NCBI RefSeq assembly: GCF_008831545.1
Contig: NZ_CP044523.1
Coordinates: 434,001-498,000, forward strand
Length of the DNA: 64,000 bases
Source of the DNA: Halorussus halophilus
GTDB taxonomy: Archaea > Halobacteriota > Halobacteria > Halobacteriales > Haladaptataceae
Direction of reading: 5' to 3'
Part shown: piece after piece, positions 26,958 to 36,523 of the stretch
Position numbering within the stretch: position 1 is the first letter of the stretch
Layout of the letters: each line of letters begins with the position of its first letter
Translations under genes and position numbers: made by a program
The notes under the pieces: generated by a model
Databases searched by the model: none
What the model was told of the DNA's origin: nothing
Seen by the model: the letters and a program-made list of their open reading frames with translations, nothing else

Positions 26958-28565
26958 ATGGCAACCCCCAATGTAACCACTCTTCACACTTATCTTAAGG
27001 ACACCTGGCATGAGGATGGGCTCTTGGTATGCCCGCCGTTGCTACTCGCCGGACTTTTCTTTCTAGCAGATTTTTACTACAACTCCTATCCGACAGCCCT
27101 CGGCGGCCTCTACCTTGAGTTCACCACTCAAATCCTGGCCCACAATGGACTCCTCCCGTCACATATTCCAGGATATACAACTGGCGGCGTCCCGTATGCA
27201 TATCCACCACTTGCATTCTACCTTCTCGCTGGCTTACAACTTTTTCCAGGGATTGACGGCCTGCTCGCCATTCGCATTCTCCCGAAACTCTGGTGGATTG
27301 CGAGTATCCTGATCATCTATCGATTTGCAGCTGCGTACTTCGACTCGAAAGCTACCGGGAGTCTCGCCGCAATGTTCGTCTACCTCGTGTTCGGCACGTT
27401 CGGGGTCTTCCGGCATGGTGGCGGTGCCACGCGAGCCGGGCTTCTATTCACAACGATTCTCGGTAGCTATCTCACGTGGAGAGTCTACGCCTCGCCAGCC
27501 AGCGATCAACGCTGGGTTCTTTATGCTGCTCTCGGCTTCGGGCTTTCACTGCTCATTCATCCACTCGGAGGCGTTACATATGGAGCAGTCGTGCTGACCG
27601 CGTTCCTCGTCCAGAACCGGACTATTCCGGGTTTTCTTCGCGGAATCACTATTGCAGGTGGCGGGCTCGCCGTCTCTTTCCCGTGGTGGGGAAGTGTCCT
27701 ATTAATGCATGGACCAGATATCCTGATTCGGACTGCTCTCCTCTTCTTCGGAATGTATGACGGCGGTGGCGCTGTGCATCGGGCGAACTGGTTGCTCGGT
27801 AGCTTCCGGATGGTAGCAAAGTCACTTGCAGTAACGACATTTGATACGACGTTCTCTACCGAACTGGTGTTTGTCTGGTATCTGGGGCTGCTCGGAATTG
27901 TAGACCAACTTCGCCACCGGAAGGTACTCTTTGGTGCCTGGATGCTGGTGTTTGCAGGTCTGTATCCGCGGTTTTCGTTCCTGTTTCTCTTATTCTATGC
28001 TGCCGCAGGCTTCCGACGGCTCCTTGAGTGGATTCGCCACCACTATCGGCGGCCGCGATATGAACTCCCGACGTCGCTCAGCAGTGTCGCGATCTCGTAT
28101 GGCGATGTCGTTGTGGCAGCGTTAGTATGCGGGCTGCTGATCTCATCAGGTGTAGCGGCGACGGGGGCAGTGAACACATCGCCCGCGTTCTTGTCGGAGA
28201 GCCATGTAGAAGCGATGGAGTGGGTAGCTGCGGAGACGTCTGCGGATGCGTCGTTTGTCGTGACGAGTGGTCCGATTGAATGGTTCCCGTATTTCAGCAA
28301 TCGGACGATTCTGATTGGATTCTGGGGTGTTGAGTGGAAAGGAGATGAAGCATGGAGAAGACAATTAACACTCACAAATCATATTCGGAGCTGTAAGAAT
28401 CCGCAGTGCGTTACGTCACAGGTGTCAAAATTGCATGCAAAACCGGATTATCTCTATATTTCGAGACGGAAACAGCCCGGGTTGGCCCGGGCAGCAGTGA
28501 CGTCACCAACTTTCGAACTGGTCTATAAGAACCAGGACGCCATGATATTTGAGTACCAGTCGTAG
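26958..28565 (+). CDS. Multi-spanning membrane protein, probable GT-C-type glycosyltransferase
   Basis: A 535-residue protein with about 11-12 hydrophobic segments, followed by a C-terminal soluble tail. The first outward loop contains LYLEFTTQILAHNGLLPSHI and GGVPYAYPPLAFYLLAG, a pattern of GT-C enzymes (PMT/ArnT-like), in which an acidic residue in this loop is catalytic and the donor is a polyprenyl-phosphate sugar. The C-terminal WFPYFSNRTILIGFWGVEW is also seen in haloarchaeal members. It may add sugars to glycan or protein on the outer face of the membrane. The family assignment rests on topology and motifs. The gene is convergent with glmS. Confidence 0.6.
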   Translation: MATPNVTTLHTYLKDTWHEDGLLVCPPLLLAGLFFLADFYYNSYPTALGGLYLEFTTQILAHNGLLPSHIPGYTTGGVPYAYPPLAFYLLAGLQLFPGIDGLLAIRILPKLWWIASILIIYRFAAAYFDSKATGSLAAMFVYLVFGTFGVFRHGGGATRAGLLFTTILGSYLTWRVYASPASDQRWVLYAALGFGLSLLIHPLGGVTYGAVVLTAFLVQNRTIPGFLRGITIAGGGLAVSFPWWGSVLLMHGPDILIRTALLFFGMYDGGGAVHRANWLLGSFRMVAKSLAVTTFDTTFSTELVFVWYLGLLGIVDQLRHRKVLFGAWMLVFAGLYPRFSFLFLLFYAAAGFRRLLEWIRHHYRRPRYELPTSLSSVAISYGDVVVAALVCGLLISSGVAATGAVNTSPAFLSESHVEAMEWVAAETSADASFVVTSGPIEWFPYFSNRTILIGFWGVEWKGDEAWRRQLTLTNHIRSCKNPQCVTSQVSKLHAKPDYLYISRRKQPGLARAAVTSPTFELVYKNQDAMIFEYQS

Positions 28566-28655
28566 CCTGACAGCATAATCCCCATTAATCTGGCACAGCA
28601 ATTGAGCAATTAGCGCGAGTAGTCACGTAGCATCTGCCCAGGCGGTTGATGAACT

Positions 28656-28672
28656 GCTTTGAAAAACAAAGC
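28656..28672. terminator. Hairpin between convergent genes
   Basis: GCTTTG and CAAAGC form a perfect 6-bp stem around an AAAAA loop. The element lies between the stop of the plus-strand membrane protein (28565) and the stop of minus-strand glmS (28683), where a bidirectional terminator is expected. Read on the minus strand, the loop is a T5 run. Confidence 0.4.
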
Positions 28673-28682
28673 TCGCGAGTCC

Positions 28683-30482
28683 CTACTCCACGGTAACGCT
28701 CTTCGCAAGATTCCGCGGCTTGTCAATTGACCGCCCCAGCTCTTTCGCCACGAAGTACGACACCAACTGCAACTGCACGTTCGCCAACACGGGCGCCAAT
28801 CGCGGATGCGTCTCCGGAACGCGCAACACGTCTTCCGCATACCGCCCGACATCCGAAACGCCGTCCGTAACCGCAACGACCGGGGCATCCCGCGCTTCGA
28901 CCTCCTTCACGTTCCCAATCGTCTTCGTCGCCGCCTCACCGTCGCCAGTCACCATGGCGAACACGGGCGTCTCTTCGGTAACCAGCGCCAGCGGACCGTG
29001 TTTCAACTCGCCTGCCGCGAAGCCCTCGGCGTGCTTGTACGATATCTCTTTCAACTTCAGCGCACCCTCCAAGGCGACTGGCCCGTGCTCGTTCCGCCCG
29101 ATGAAGAAGTACGCCGGACTGTCCACGTACTTCGACGCGACCTCCTCGGCCCGAGAGTCGTCGAGAATCGCTTGCACCTGACTCGGCAGGTCTCGGAGCG
29201 CACCAATCAACTCCTGGTTTCGACTCGCCCGGCCACTTAGCGCGAGCGCGAGCAGGTTCGCTGCAATCGCTTGCGAGGAGAACGTCTTGCTCGCCGCCAC
29301 ACCGATTTCCGGGCCAGCACGGATGAACAGCGTCCGGTCGCATTCCCGCGACACGGTGGAGCCAACGACGTTCGTCACGGCCAGCGTTTCGACGTTCTGC
29401 CTGTGTGCTTCCCGAAGCGCTGACAGCGTGTCGGCAGTCTCGCCGCTCTGGGTAATTCCCACAACTAGCGTCCCATCGTCAACGGGCGCTGGCGCAGTCG
29501 CGTACTCACTCGCCAAGAACGCATGCGCGTGAATCCCCTCTTCACGCAACAGTTGCGCGCCGTACAGCGCGGCGTGATACGAAGTCCCACAGGCGACGAA
29601 CTGCACTGACGACGGCGACAACCCCACCAGGGCCTCCACGTCTACCGAACCGGTCCGTTCGTCCACGCGGCCCCGCAGACACTTCCGCAGTGCGCGCGGT
29701 TGCTCGTGAATCTCCTTGAGCATGTAGTGGTCGTAGCCACTTTTTGCGGTCTCTTCGGCGTCCCACTCCACGCGCGAGATGGACTTATCCACTACCTCGC
29801 CGTCCGCGTCGCTGACCGACCACGAACCGCTCTCCAGTCGCGCGAACTCACCATCCTCTAGGTACACCACTCGGTCGGTGTACTCCAAGAAGGCAGGTAC
29901 GTCGCTCGCCAGATACGCCGCTTCCTCGCCCACGCCCAGTACGAGCGGCGAGTCGTTGCGAGTCGCCAGTACGGCCTCGGAGTCGGCGAGGACGGCCGCG
30001 AGCGCATAGCTTCCTTCGACGCGCGACACCGCGCGCCGGAACGCTTCCTCGGGCGACACACCCTCAGAAAGCGCGTCTTCGACGAGGTGCGGGACGACTT
30101 CGCTGTCGGTATCGCTCGTGAACTCGTGCCCACTCTCCTGCAACTCCTCTTTGAGCGCGCTGTAGTTCTCGATGATGCCGTTGTGGACGACCGCCACCTC
30201 ACCAGTACAGTCGGTGTGCGGATGGGAGTTCTCGTCGGATGGCGGGCCGTGCGTACTCCAGCGAGTGTGGCCGATGCCGACGGCATCGGTGCCCCCGAGC
30301 GAACGGTCGACGGCCGCCTGGAGGCGTTCGATGGTTCCCTCGCGTTTACAGATTTCGACCGACCCGTTCGAGAGGGCGACCCCCGCCGAATCGTACCCCC
30401 GGTACTCCAAGCCCTCCAGTCCCGAGAGAAGCACGTCGAGCGTGTCTTCGTTACGGCCCGCACAACCGATAATCCCGCACAT
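28683..30482 (-). CDS. glmS: Glutamine--fructose-6-phosphate aminotransferase (isomerising)
   Basis: A 599-residue protein with an N-terminal nucleophile glutaminase (MCGIIGCAGR, Cys2) covering about residues 2-220 and two SIS isomerase domains (GTSYHAALYGAQLL, GITQSGETADTLSALRE, then KHAEGFAAGELKHG). The C-terminus KPRNLAKSVTVE is the classical GlmS end that carries the active-site Lys. It makes glucosamine-6-phosphate, the entry to UDP-GlcNAc. Only one base separates its ATG from the stop of the GlmU-like gene upstream, so the two steps of UDP-GlcNAc synthesis are in one operon. No riboswitch or ribozyme was seen, nor is there room for one. Confidence 0.95.
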   Translation of the reverse strand: MCGIIGCAGRNEDTLDVLLSGLEGLEYRGYDSAGVALSNGSVEICKREGTIERLQAAVDRSLGGTDAVGIGHTRWSTHGPPSDENSHPHTDCTGEVAVVHNGIIENYSALKEELQESGHEFTSDTDSEVVPHLVEDALSEGVSPEEAFRRAVSRVEGSYALAAVLADSEAVLATRNDSPLVLGVGEEAAYLASDVPAFLEYTDRVVYLEDGEFARLESGSWSVSDADGEVVDKSISRVEWDAEETAKSGYDHYMLKEIHEQPRALRKCLRGRVDERTGSVDVEALVGLSPSSVQFVACGTSYHAALYGAQLLREEGIHAHAFLASEYATAPAPVDDGTLVVGITQSGETADTLSALREAHRQNVETLAVTNVVGSTVSRECDRTLFIRAGPEIGVAASKTFSSQAIAANLLALALSGRASRNQELIGALRDLPSQVQAILDDSRAEEVASKYVDSPAYFFIGRNEHGPVALEGALKLKEISYKHAEGFAAGELKHGPLALVTEETPVFAMVTGDGEAATKTIGNVKEVEARDAPVVAVTDGVSDVGRYAEDVLRVPETHPRLAPVLANVQLQLVSYFVAKELGRSIDKPRNLAKSVTVE

Positions 30483-30483
30483 G

Positions 30484-31686
30484 TTAGCGGAGAACCTCCG
30501 CGCCTTCCTTGACGTTTTTGGAGACAGTGACGCCCGTGTGCAGTCTGGCGTTCGGGCCGACCAGTGTGCCGGGCGCGAAACTCACGTCGCCCTCTGCACG
30601 CACACGGTCCGCGAGAACGGCACCTAACCGCTGGTCGACGAACACCTCGTCTTCGACGCGCACGTCGCCGGGACCATCTGCGACCGTCGCCCCCGCGCCG
30701 AGATGGACGCCCTGTCCGGTCACGCAGTCGAGCAACGTCGAATTCGGACCGACGCGGGTGTCGGTATCCAGCACCGACCGTTCGACGACTGCGTTCGCAC
30801 CGACCGTCGCGTTCCGACCTACGGCCGTATATGGCCCGACGACCGCCCCGGGTCGCACGTCGCAGTCCGGTCCGACGACGACCGGTCCCTGCAGCGTCGC
30901 GTCCTCGTGAACCTGTGCAGTGTCCGCGACCCAGACCGAGTCGCCGCGTTCGGGTTCGGTCACGCGTCCGTGGAAAAGCAGGTCTTGGGCCACGTCGAGC
31001 AGGTCCCACGGATAGGTCGCATCGACCCAGAGTCCTTCGGTGATAACACCCTGCACCACCTCGTCGGAGTCGATGAGTCGCACCAGCGTATCCGTCAGCG
31101 CGAGTTCGCCCTGCACGCGGGGCGTCTGCTCGATAGCGTCGAAGATGGATTGGTCGAAGGCGTAGACGCCTGCGTTGAGCAGTCGGTAGTTGTCCGTCCC
31201 GGGTTTCTCGACGAGCTCCGTCACGCGGTCGCCGTCCATCACGACCGCACCGTAGTGAGACACGTCGCTTCCTTCGGTGGCGGCGAGCGCCGCACTGGCC
31301 TCGCCGCTCTCGAAGGCGTCGAGAACGTCGGCAACGATTTGCTGTTCGACCACTTGGTCGCCGTTGACGACCAACAGGCCGTCTTCGCCCGCAACTGCAC
31401 TTCGGGCTTGCAACAGGGCGTGGCCACTCCCCAACTGCTTGTGTTGTGGGATGTAATTGATAGGGATGTTCCGGTAGGTCGGCCCGAAGTGGTCCTGCAC
31501 GCGGTCGCGTTTGTACCCGACGACGACGTGCAGTCGCTCGATTCCCGCGCCGATGAGCGCGTCGAAGACGTGTTCGAGAATCGGGCGGTCGGCGGCAGGG
31601 AGCATCGGTTTCGGCCGGTTTCGCGTCAGCGGACGCAGCCGGGTTCCCTCACCCGCGGCCAGCACGACGGCAGCGCGAACTGTCAT
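30484..31686 (-). CDS. glmU: Bifunctional sugar-1-phosphate nucleotidylyltransferase / acetyltransferase (GlmU-like)
   Basis: The start at 31686 (MTVRAAVVLAAGEGTRLRPL) is chosen because the nucleotide loop AAGEGTRLRPLT must be near the N-terminus; a 10-residue extension has no support. The 400-residue protein has an N-terminal pyrophosphorylase domain (about 1-230, with KPMLPAADRPILEHV) and a C-terminal left-handed beta-helix of hexapeptide repeats (about 250-390, GPVVVGPDCDVRPGAVVGPY). Archaeal proteins of this layout acetylate glucosamine-1-phosphate and then couple it to UTP. It is co-transcribed with glmS. Specificity for GlcN-1-P is inferred from this pairing; a glucose-1-phosphate thymidylyl- or uridylyltransferase is the alternative. 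Confidence 0.85.
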   Translation of the reverse strand: MTVRAAVVLAAGEGTRLRPLTRNRPKPMLPAADRPILEHVFDALIGAGIERLHVVVGYKRDRVQDHFGPTYRNIPINYIPQHKQLGSGHALLQARSAVAGEDGLLVVNGDQVVEQQIVADVLDAFESGEASAALAATEGSDVSHYGAVVMDGDRVTELVEKPGTDNYRLLNAGVYAFDQSIFDAIEQTPRVQGELALTDTLVRLIDSDEVVQGVITEGLWVDATYPWDLLDVAQDLLFHGRVTEPERGDSVWVADTAQVHEDATLQGPVVVGPDCDVRPGAVVGPYTAVGRNATVGANAVVERSVLDTDTRVGPNSTLLDCVTGQGVHLGAGATVADGPGDVRVEDEVFVDQRLGAVLADRVRAEGDVSFAPGTLVGPNARLHTGVTVSKNVKEGAEVLR

Positions 31687-31712
31687 GCATAGTGTATCAA
31701 CCAGACCCCGTA

Positions 31713-32507
31713 TCAACCTTCGGCTTGAACGCCCTCGACCAGCGAGACGAGTTCCTCGCGCAACTGCTCTGGCCCGAACTCCAAGTTCACTCGCACGACT
31801 AAATCGACGCCTTCGCCTTTCGACGCCGACAGCGAGATGGTCTCTTCTTCGCTGAAGTTCTCTGCGGGATACGCGCCACCTGCGGCGTACGCAGTTCCAG
31901 TGCCGTCCTTCCAGACCGCGTAGAAGCCCGCGACAGGCAATTCTCTGGCCTCGGCGGAGATGCGGCGCTTGCCGACCCCGTCGATGTGGACCGTCTTCTC
32001 TATCTTCGGCGTCGGGTACGCGCCGCGGTACTCTTTGAACACGGCTTGCAAGCCACCCACGTCTGGCTTCGGCGAGATCGCCTCGACTTCCTCGACGTTC
32101 TCGACGCCGTGGCTTCCTAACTGCTCGCGGAACTTCGGCGCGACGAGTTCAGAAATCTTGCCCGAAGAGGCGGCCACAGTCGCCGACCCACGGAGGTCGA
32201 TGTGGCTGGCGAAGAAGGACGCCAGCGACCCCTCGAACTGGCCGAGCGTCTGCTTCTCGATTCGCTTTCGGAGGGCGGCGTTCTCGTAGACGCGTGTCCG
32301 TTCGAACGCAGTGACGTTGATGCCCAACGTCTCGCGCTCGTAGCGGGCCGACCGCTGGCGAGCGCGATGCCACGAATTTCCCGTTTCGACCGAAGGCCAC
32401 GCGACGCTCTCCGGCACGTCCTCGTTCACCGTAGTCTCGCTGTTCGACGTACACCCCGCGAGCGCGCCGAGTCCACCCACCCCAAGTAGGTACTTTCGTC
32501 GGTTCAC
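31713..32507 (-). CDS. Haloarchaeal lipoprotein of unknown function (DUF6517-like)
   Basis: A 264-residue protein from the GTG at 32507 (VNRRKYLLGVGGLGALAGC). The twin basic residues followed by a hydrophobic stretch and a lipobox (GALAGC) mark a Tat-type lipoprotein anchored outside the membrane. The 31-residue extension to the first ATG would hide this signal and is rejected. The mature part is rich in Glu, Lys and Ala, with no catalytic motif that I recognise. Similar lipoproteins are common in Halobacteria. It lies between uppP and the glmU-glmS pair on the same strand, with gaps of 64 and 26 bases, so it may be part of one envelope operon. Confidence 0.7.
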   Translation of the reverse strand: MNRRKYLLGVGGLGALAGCTSNSETTVNEDVPESVAWPSVETGNSWHRARQRSARYERETLGINVTAFERTRVYENAALRKRIEKQTLGQFEGSLASFFASHIDLRGSATVAASSGKISELVAPKFREQLGSHGVENVEEVEAISPKPDVGGLQAVFKEYRGAYPTPKIEKTVHIDGVGKRRISAEARELPVAGFYAVWKDGTGTAYAAGGAYPAENFSEEETISLSASKGEGVDLVVRVNLEFGPEQLREELVSLVEGVQAEG

Positions 32508-32571
32508 CCCACTGTAGTCGTCGGCTTTCGAGTTATCTCTGTGGGAGAAGTTCGCACGAAATCTGATAAAA

Positions 32572-33393
32572 TTAGATGACCAACATAGCCACGACGCCAC
32601 CGACCGTCGCCAACGCGCCGAGTCCGACGCAGACGCTCCAGAACGGCACGCGCTCGACTACTCGCATCAGCGCGTCGATGGTGAGGTAGCCGACGATTGC
32701 CGCGGTGACGAGCGCGAGCAGTGCGGCCTTGGGTGCGACCGCCGGGACGCCGCCGTCCAGGAGGACGAGGACGCCCGCACCCGCGGCGGCGGGAATCGAC
32801 AGCAGAAAGGAGAGTCGGAACGACGACGGGCCGTCGTGGCCCCGGAAGAGGAGCGCGCTGGCGGTCGTTCCAGACCGGGAGACTCCCGGCAAGATGGCGA
32901 GTCCTTGGAGCGCGCCGACGAGGACGGCGTCCACGAAGTCGGGACGCTCCTTCGTACCGAAGTCGAAGCCCTCGGCGACTCGCTGGAGGACGCCCGTGGC
33001 GACGAGCAAGAGACCGATAAGCGCGACGAACGCGCCGCCGGTCAGTGCGCCAACGACCGCTTCGAGCGTGGCGTAGGCCGCCAGTCCGACCACGCCGGAG
33101 GCCAGCGTGGCGACGACGACGAAGGTGAGCGTCGCGCGCTCCCCAGAGAAGGCTGAGTTCGGCCGCCACGAGGGGAGCGTGGCGACGAGGTCTCGAAGTT
33201 CGCCGCGGTAGTAGGCCGCCGCCGAGACGGCCGTTCCGGCGTGCAGAAACAGCGAGAAGGCGACTGCCGCCTCGGGGTCCTTGTCGAGGGCGGTGAGGAA
33301 GATGGTCAGGTTCCCCTCGCTAGAGATGGGAAGCCACTCGAAGATTCCCTGTAATACTCCGGCGAGGAGCGCGACGAGCGTAGACTGGTCCAT
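32572..33393 (-). CDS. uppP: Undecaprenyl-diphosphatase-like polyprenyl pyrophosphatase (UppP/BacA)
   Basis: A 273-residue protein with about eight membrane segments, started at ATG 33393 (MDQSTLVALLAGVLQGIFEW). It contains the two BacA motifs: QGIFEWLPISSEGN near residues 15-28 and PGVSRSGTTAS near 150-165 (Arg and Ser of the active site). Bacterial enzymes have His nine residues after the first Glu; here Asn28 takes that place, which may be a lineage trait. The enzyme frees the lipid carrier (here probably a dolichol-type or polyprenyl phosphate) after glycan assembly. It heads a run of minus-strand envelope genes that includes glmU and glmS. Confidence 0.85.
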   Translation of the reverse strand: MDQSTLVALLAGVLQGIFEWLPISSEGNLTIFLTALDKDPEAAVAFSLFLHAGTAVSAAAYYRGELRDLVATLPSWRPNSAFSGERATLTFVVVATLASGVVGLAAYATLEAVVGALTGGAFVALIGLLLVATGVLQRVAEGFDFGTKERPDFVDAVLVGALQGLAILPGVSRSGTTASALLFRGHDGPSSFRLSFLLSIPAAAGAGVLVLLDGGVPAVAPKAALLALVTAAIVGYLTIDALMRVVERVPFWSVCVGLGALATVGGVVAMLVI

Positions 33394-33652
33394 GCTTCGG
33401 GTGGGTCGTTGGTCCGTGAAAGGTGGTTCGGTACGGTCGTGACAACAGGGACACCGGAGAGGCAACGTTCAGCCCGAATCGCCACACCCTCACACCGCGC
33501 TCCAGTTTGCTACTCGTCTCATATTCCGTCGAACCCTCATTCTCCAAATAACTAGATATCAATCCTTCAATTTGAGTTCCAGTATTTTAATAAGGGATGG
33601 GTGAAACCCACGAATAACGACCGACAATCGGTCGATATCGCACGCGAGAGCT

Positions 33653-36151
33653 ATGGTACGCGAGCAAACACCCACGAATAGCGGCGGCGCTCGCCGAGCG
33701 GTCGTCGTTCTGCTGGTCGTCTCGGCAATCGTCGCCAGCGTCGCACCCGCATCGGGAGCAGTCGGTCTCGCCAGCGAACTATCCGCTACTGTCGGCAACA
33801 CGAGCGCGAACGACGCGACTGCGCCGACGCTCCGGTACGAGATTCGCGGCGTGGACCACTCGACGAATCCGCCGACGGCGAACGTCTCCGATTCGGTTAC
33901 GTTCGACGCCAGCAACTCCAGCGACGACACCGAAATCGAAACGACGAATTGGCGGTTCCCCAACGGCACCGTCAGCGGCGTCCAAATCACGCACCGATTC
34001 TCGCGGCCGGGCAATTACTCGGTGGGTGTCGTCGTCGCCGACGAGGCAGGCAACCGCAACGAATCGACCGTGTCGATTCGCGTCGTAGACCGCACCGAAC
34101 CGACAGCGTCGTTCGACCTCGACGACGAGTCGGCGGCTACGGTTGGTGAACCGGTTCAGTTCGACGCGACAGAGTCCGCAGACAACCATCGCATCGCTGA
34201 GTTCCGCTGGGACCTCGACGGCGACGGAACCGTCGATACCGTCACGTCGAATGCAACCGTCGAGTACACCTACGCCGAGCGCGGGAACGCGACCGCCGAA
34301 CTTACCGTTGTGGACCCGAGCGGCAACTCCGCGAACGCGACTCGAAACGTCACCGTCGAGACACCGCCGCCGAGTGCGAACTTCACCGTCGCGCCCGAGA
34401 CGCCCACAACCGGCGAAACAGTCGCCGTAGACGCCGAACCGACCGTGGCGGCCGGGAACGTCACCAACTACACGTGGACGTTCGACGGGACGACCAGCGT
34501 CCCGGACAGCCCAACCGCGACCTACGAGTTCACCGACAGCGGAAGCCACGAGGTCACGCTGGTCGTGACCGACGAGTACGGCCACAGCGACTCCGTGACG
34601 AAGAACGTCACCGTCTACGCGGCCCCGACTGCGGCGGCGGACGCCCAGGCGAACGCGACGGCGGGCGAACGGGTCGCCCTCGACGCGACGAACACGACCG
34701 GCGGGGGCGACCTCGGCTACGAGTGGACTCAAATCGACGGGCCGGACGCGACACTCTCGAACGCGAGCGACCCGACGACCGCCTTCGTCGCGCCGAACGT
34801 CTCGGACCCGACGACGCTGACGTTCGCCGTCGTCGTCTCCGGACCGGGCGGGAGTGACACGGCGATGACTTCGGTGACTGTCGCTCCCGGTTCGGACGAC
34901 GGGGGTAGTTCGAATGCTGGAAGTGGCAGTTCTGGTGGTGATGCTGGCTCTGGTGGGGGTGCTGACTCTGGCAGTAGTGGCAGTTCTGGTGGGAGCGGAT
35001 TTGGTGGCAGTGCCAGTACCGGTGGGAGCAGTGGTGGATTCGGCGGTGGCAGGGTTGGCGGTGGCGCGAGTGAGAGCGCTGGCGCAAACTCAGGCGACAA
35101 CACTGACGGCGCAAGCGAAGACGACTCCGCGTCCAGTGCGTCGGCCGCGACCGTCTCGCGCGACGAATCGACGCCCGACCAGTTCGTCGCGTCGGTCTCG
35201 AAAGCGGGTGTTGAACACCCGGCGAACGTCTCGCTCACCGACTCGCTCGGCGGCGACCACGCGTTCGACTCCGTGACCGTCGTCGCAGACCGGTCTGCGT
35301 TCTCGCTGTCGGTGCGCGCGCCAGCGAAGCGACCGAATGCGGTGCCTGCTCCTGACTCAGAGGCCGTGCTGTCGTATCTCTCCGTGACGAAGCAGGACGT
35401 CACGAACGCGGCCATCGAGTTCGCTCGGTTCCGGTTCCACGTCTCGGAAGCGGCGTTGAATCGGCGCGGCGTCGCACCTGCGGACGTACGTCTGTACCGC
35501 TACTCCGGCGGGCAGTGGCAGACACTGGCGACGACGCTCGTCGGCGAGGACAGCGGCGTCTACCGCTTCCAAGCACTGAGTCCCGGATTCTCGGTGTTCG
35601 CCGTGGGCGTCGCTCGCCCGTCGGTCGATGTCGTCGGCGCGTCGGTAGCGTCGAACCGTGTCGCGCCGGGCGAGGACGCGCGCGTGACCGCTCGGGTCAG
35701 GAACCGCGACTCGGTGACACGCTCGGTGACGCTCACACTGTCTGCGAACGATTCGGGGGTGACAGAACGGCAGGTCGAACTTCCGGCGAACGCCACGCGA
35801 ACGGTCGCGTTCACGCCCGCGTTCGACTCGTCTGGGCAGTACGAACTCGCCGTCGAGAACACCTCGGCGGGGACGCTGGTGGTTGCCGGAGCGGGCGAGA
35901 GTGGTGGTGTGTCGGGTACCGGGGACGATTCGGGCGACTCTAGGGGCGACGGGGCGACCGGCGGACAGGACGAGGTAACCAAGGATGGAGCGACTGATGG
36001 AGAAGACGGCACGCAAACTTCGACAGCAGATACAGCAGACGGTTCGAGTGGGCAGAACGGTGGATTCGGAATCGGCGACGGCGGTCTCTATTTCGTGTCG
36101 TTCGTCGTCGCGCTGCTCGCGGCGATGCTGTGGGGCTATCTGCTCAGCTAA
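33653..36151 (+). CDS. Large cell-surface protein with PKD repeats, PGF-pre-PGF and CARDB-like domains
   Basis: An 832-residue exported protein. It has an N-terminal signal sequence (about residues 14-36), four PKD-like immunoglobulin folds (about 55-410, each with a D/N-G-T-V-type turn such as DLDGDGTVDTV), a Gly/Ser linker (about 418-485), a PGF-pre-PGF domain (about 510-655, with ALSPGFSVFAVG), a CARDB-like domain (about 660-745), an acidic Gly/Ser/Thr spacer, and one C-terminal membrane helix (about 810-830). It has no PGF-CTERM tripeptide, so it is held by its own helix. Probable roles are adhesion or surface structure. The stop overlaps the end of a convergent winged-helix gene by 4 bases. 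Confidence 0.8.
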   Translation: MVREQTPTNSGGARRAVVVLLVVSAIVASVAPASGAVGLASELSATVGNTSANDATAPTLRYEIRGVDHSTNPPTANVSDSVTFDASNSSDDTEIETTNWRFPNGTVSGVQITHRFSRPGNYSVGVVVADEAGNRNESTVSIRVVDRTEPTASFDLDDESAATVGEPVQFDATESADNHRIAEFRWDLDGDGTVDTVTSNATVEYTYAERGNATAELTVVDPSGNSANATRNVTVETPPPSANFTVAPETPTTGETVAVDAEPTVAAGNVTNYTWTFDGTTSVPDSPTATYEFTDSGSHEVTLVVTDEYGHSDSVTKNVTVYAAPTAAADAQANATAGERVALDATNTTGGGDLGYEWTQIDGPDATLSNASDPTTAFVAPNVSDPTTLTFAVVVSGPGGSDTAMTSVTVAPGSDDGGSSNAGSGSSGGDAGSGGGADSGSSGSSGGSGFGGSASTGGSSGGFGGGRVGGGASESAGANSGDNTDGASEDDSASSASAATVSRDESTPDQFVASVSKAGVEHPANVSLTDSLGGDHAFDSVTVVADRSAFSLSVRAPAKRPNAVPAPDSEAVLSYLSVTKQDVTNAAIEFARFRFHVSEAALNRRGVAPADVRLYRYSGGQWQTLATTLVGEDSGVYRFQALSPGFSVFAVGVARPSVDVVGASVASNRVAPGEDARVTARVRNRDSVTRSVTLTLSANDSGVTERQVELPANATRTVAFTPAFDSSGQYELAVENTSAGTLVVAGAGESGGVSGTGDDSGDSRGDGATGGQDEVTKDGATDGEDGTQTSTADTADGSSGQNGGFGIGDGGLYFVSFVVALLAAMLWGYLLS

Positions 36152-36402
36152 TCTAACGTCGAGGCGTCGAACTCGCCGTCTAAGTATTTCTCGCCGCGCT
36201 CGGTGATGACGTAGACGCCGTTGCCGCCGTTGCGGACGAACTCCTTGGTTTCGAGTTCCCGACAGCGGTTGCCGACGTGCTGAGCACCCCACGGTAAGTC
36301 TGCGACCTCGACCAGTTTCGAGGGGGTGTACGGTCCCTCCGCCCGCAAGTACTCCAAGATTCGGTCGTCCACGAGGACCATCCAGCGCCCCGAACGTCTC
36401 AT
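36148..36402 (-). CDS. Winged-helix DNA-binding protein, small
   Basis: An 84-residue protein from the ATG at 36402 (MRRSGRWMVLVDDRILEYL). A single winged helix-turn-helix fills it: helix RILEYLRAEG, recognition region TPSKLVEVADLPWGAQHVGN, and wing GNGVYVITERGEKYLDG. Short proteins of this kind are frequent haloarchaeal transcription regulators. A second ATG seven codons later is possible, but the first matches the usual family start. No target site is visible. It is convergent with the surface protein gene. Confidence 0.75.
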   Translation of the reverse strand: MRRSGRWMVLVDDRILEYLRAEGPYTPSKLVEVADLPWGAQHVGNRCRELETKEFVRNGGNGVYVITERGEKYLDGEFDASTLD

Positions 36403-36523
36403 AATTGAGTGTCTGCAGTCGGAGTACTCTATTCTTTCGGGTCGAAGATGAGGGTCTGGGGGTTGGTTGTCGTGGTCATGCCCGGAGTGACGATTTATTG
36501 TCTTTGTCGTCGTTTTCCTCGCC

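Noticed and set aside
30703-31692. 329-residue open frame opposite the GlmU-like gene
   Set aside because: Antisense shadow; the minus-strand frame has all nucleotidyltransferase and hexapeptide motifs.
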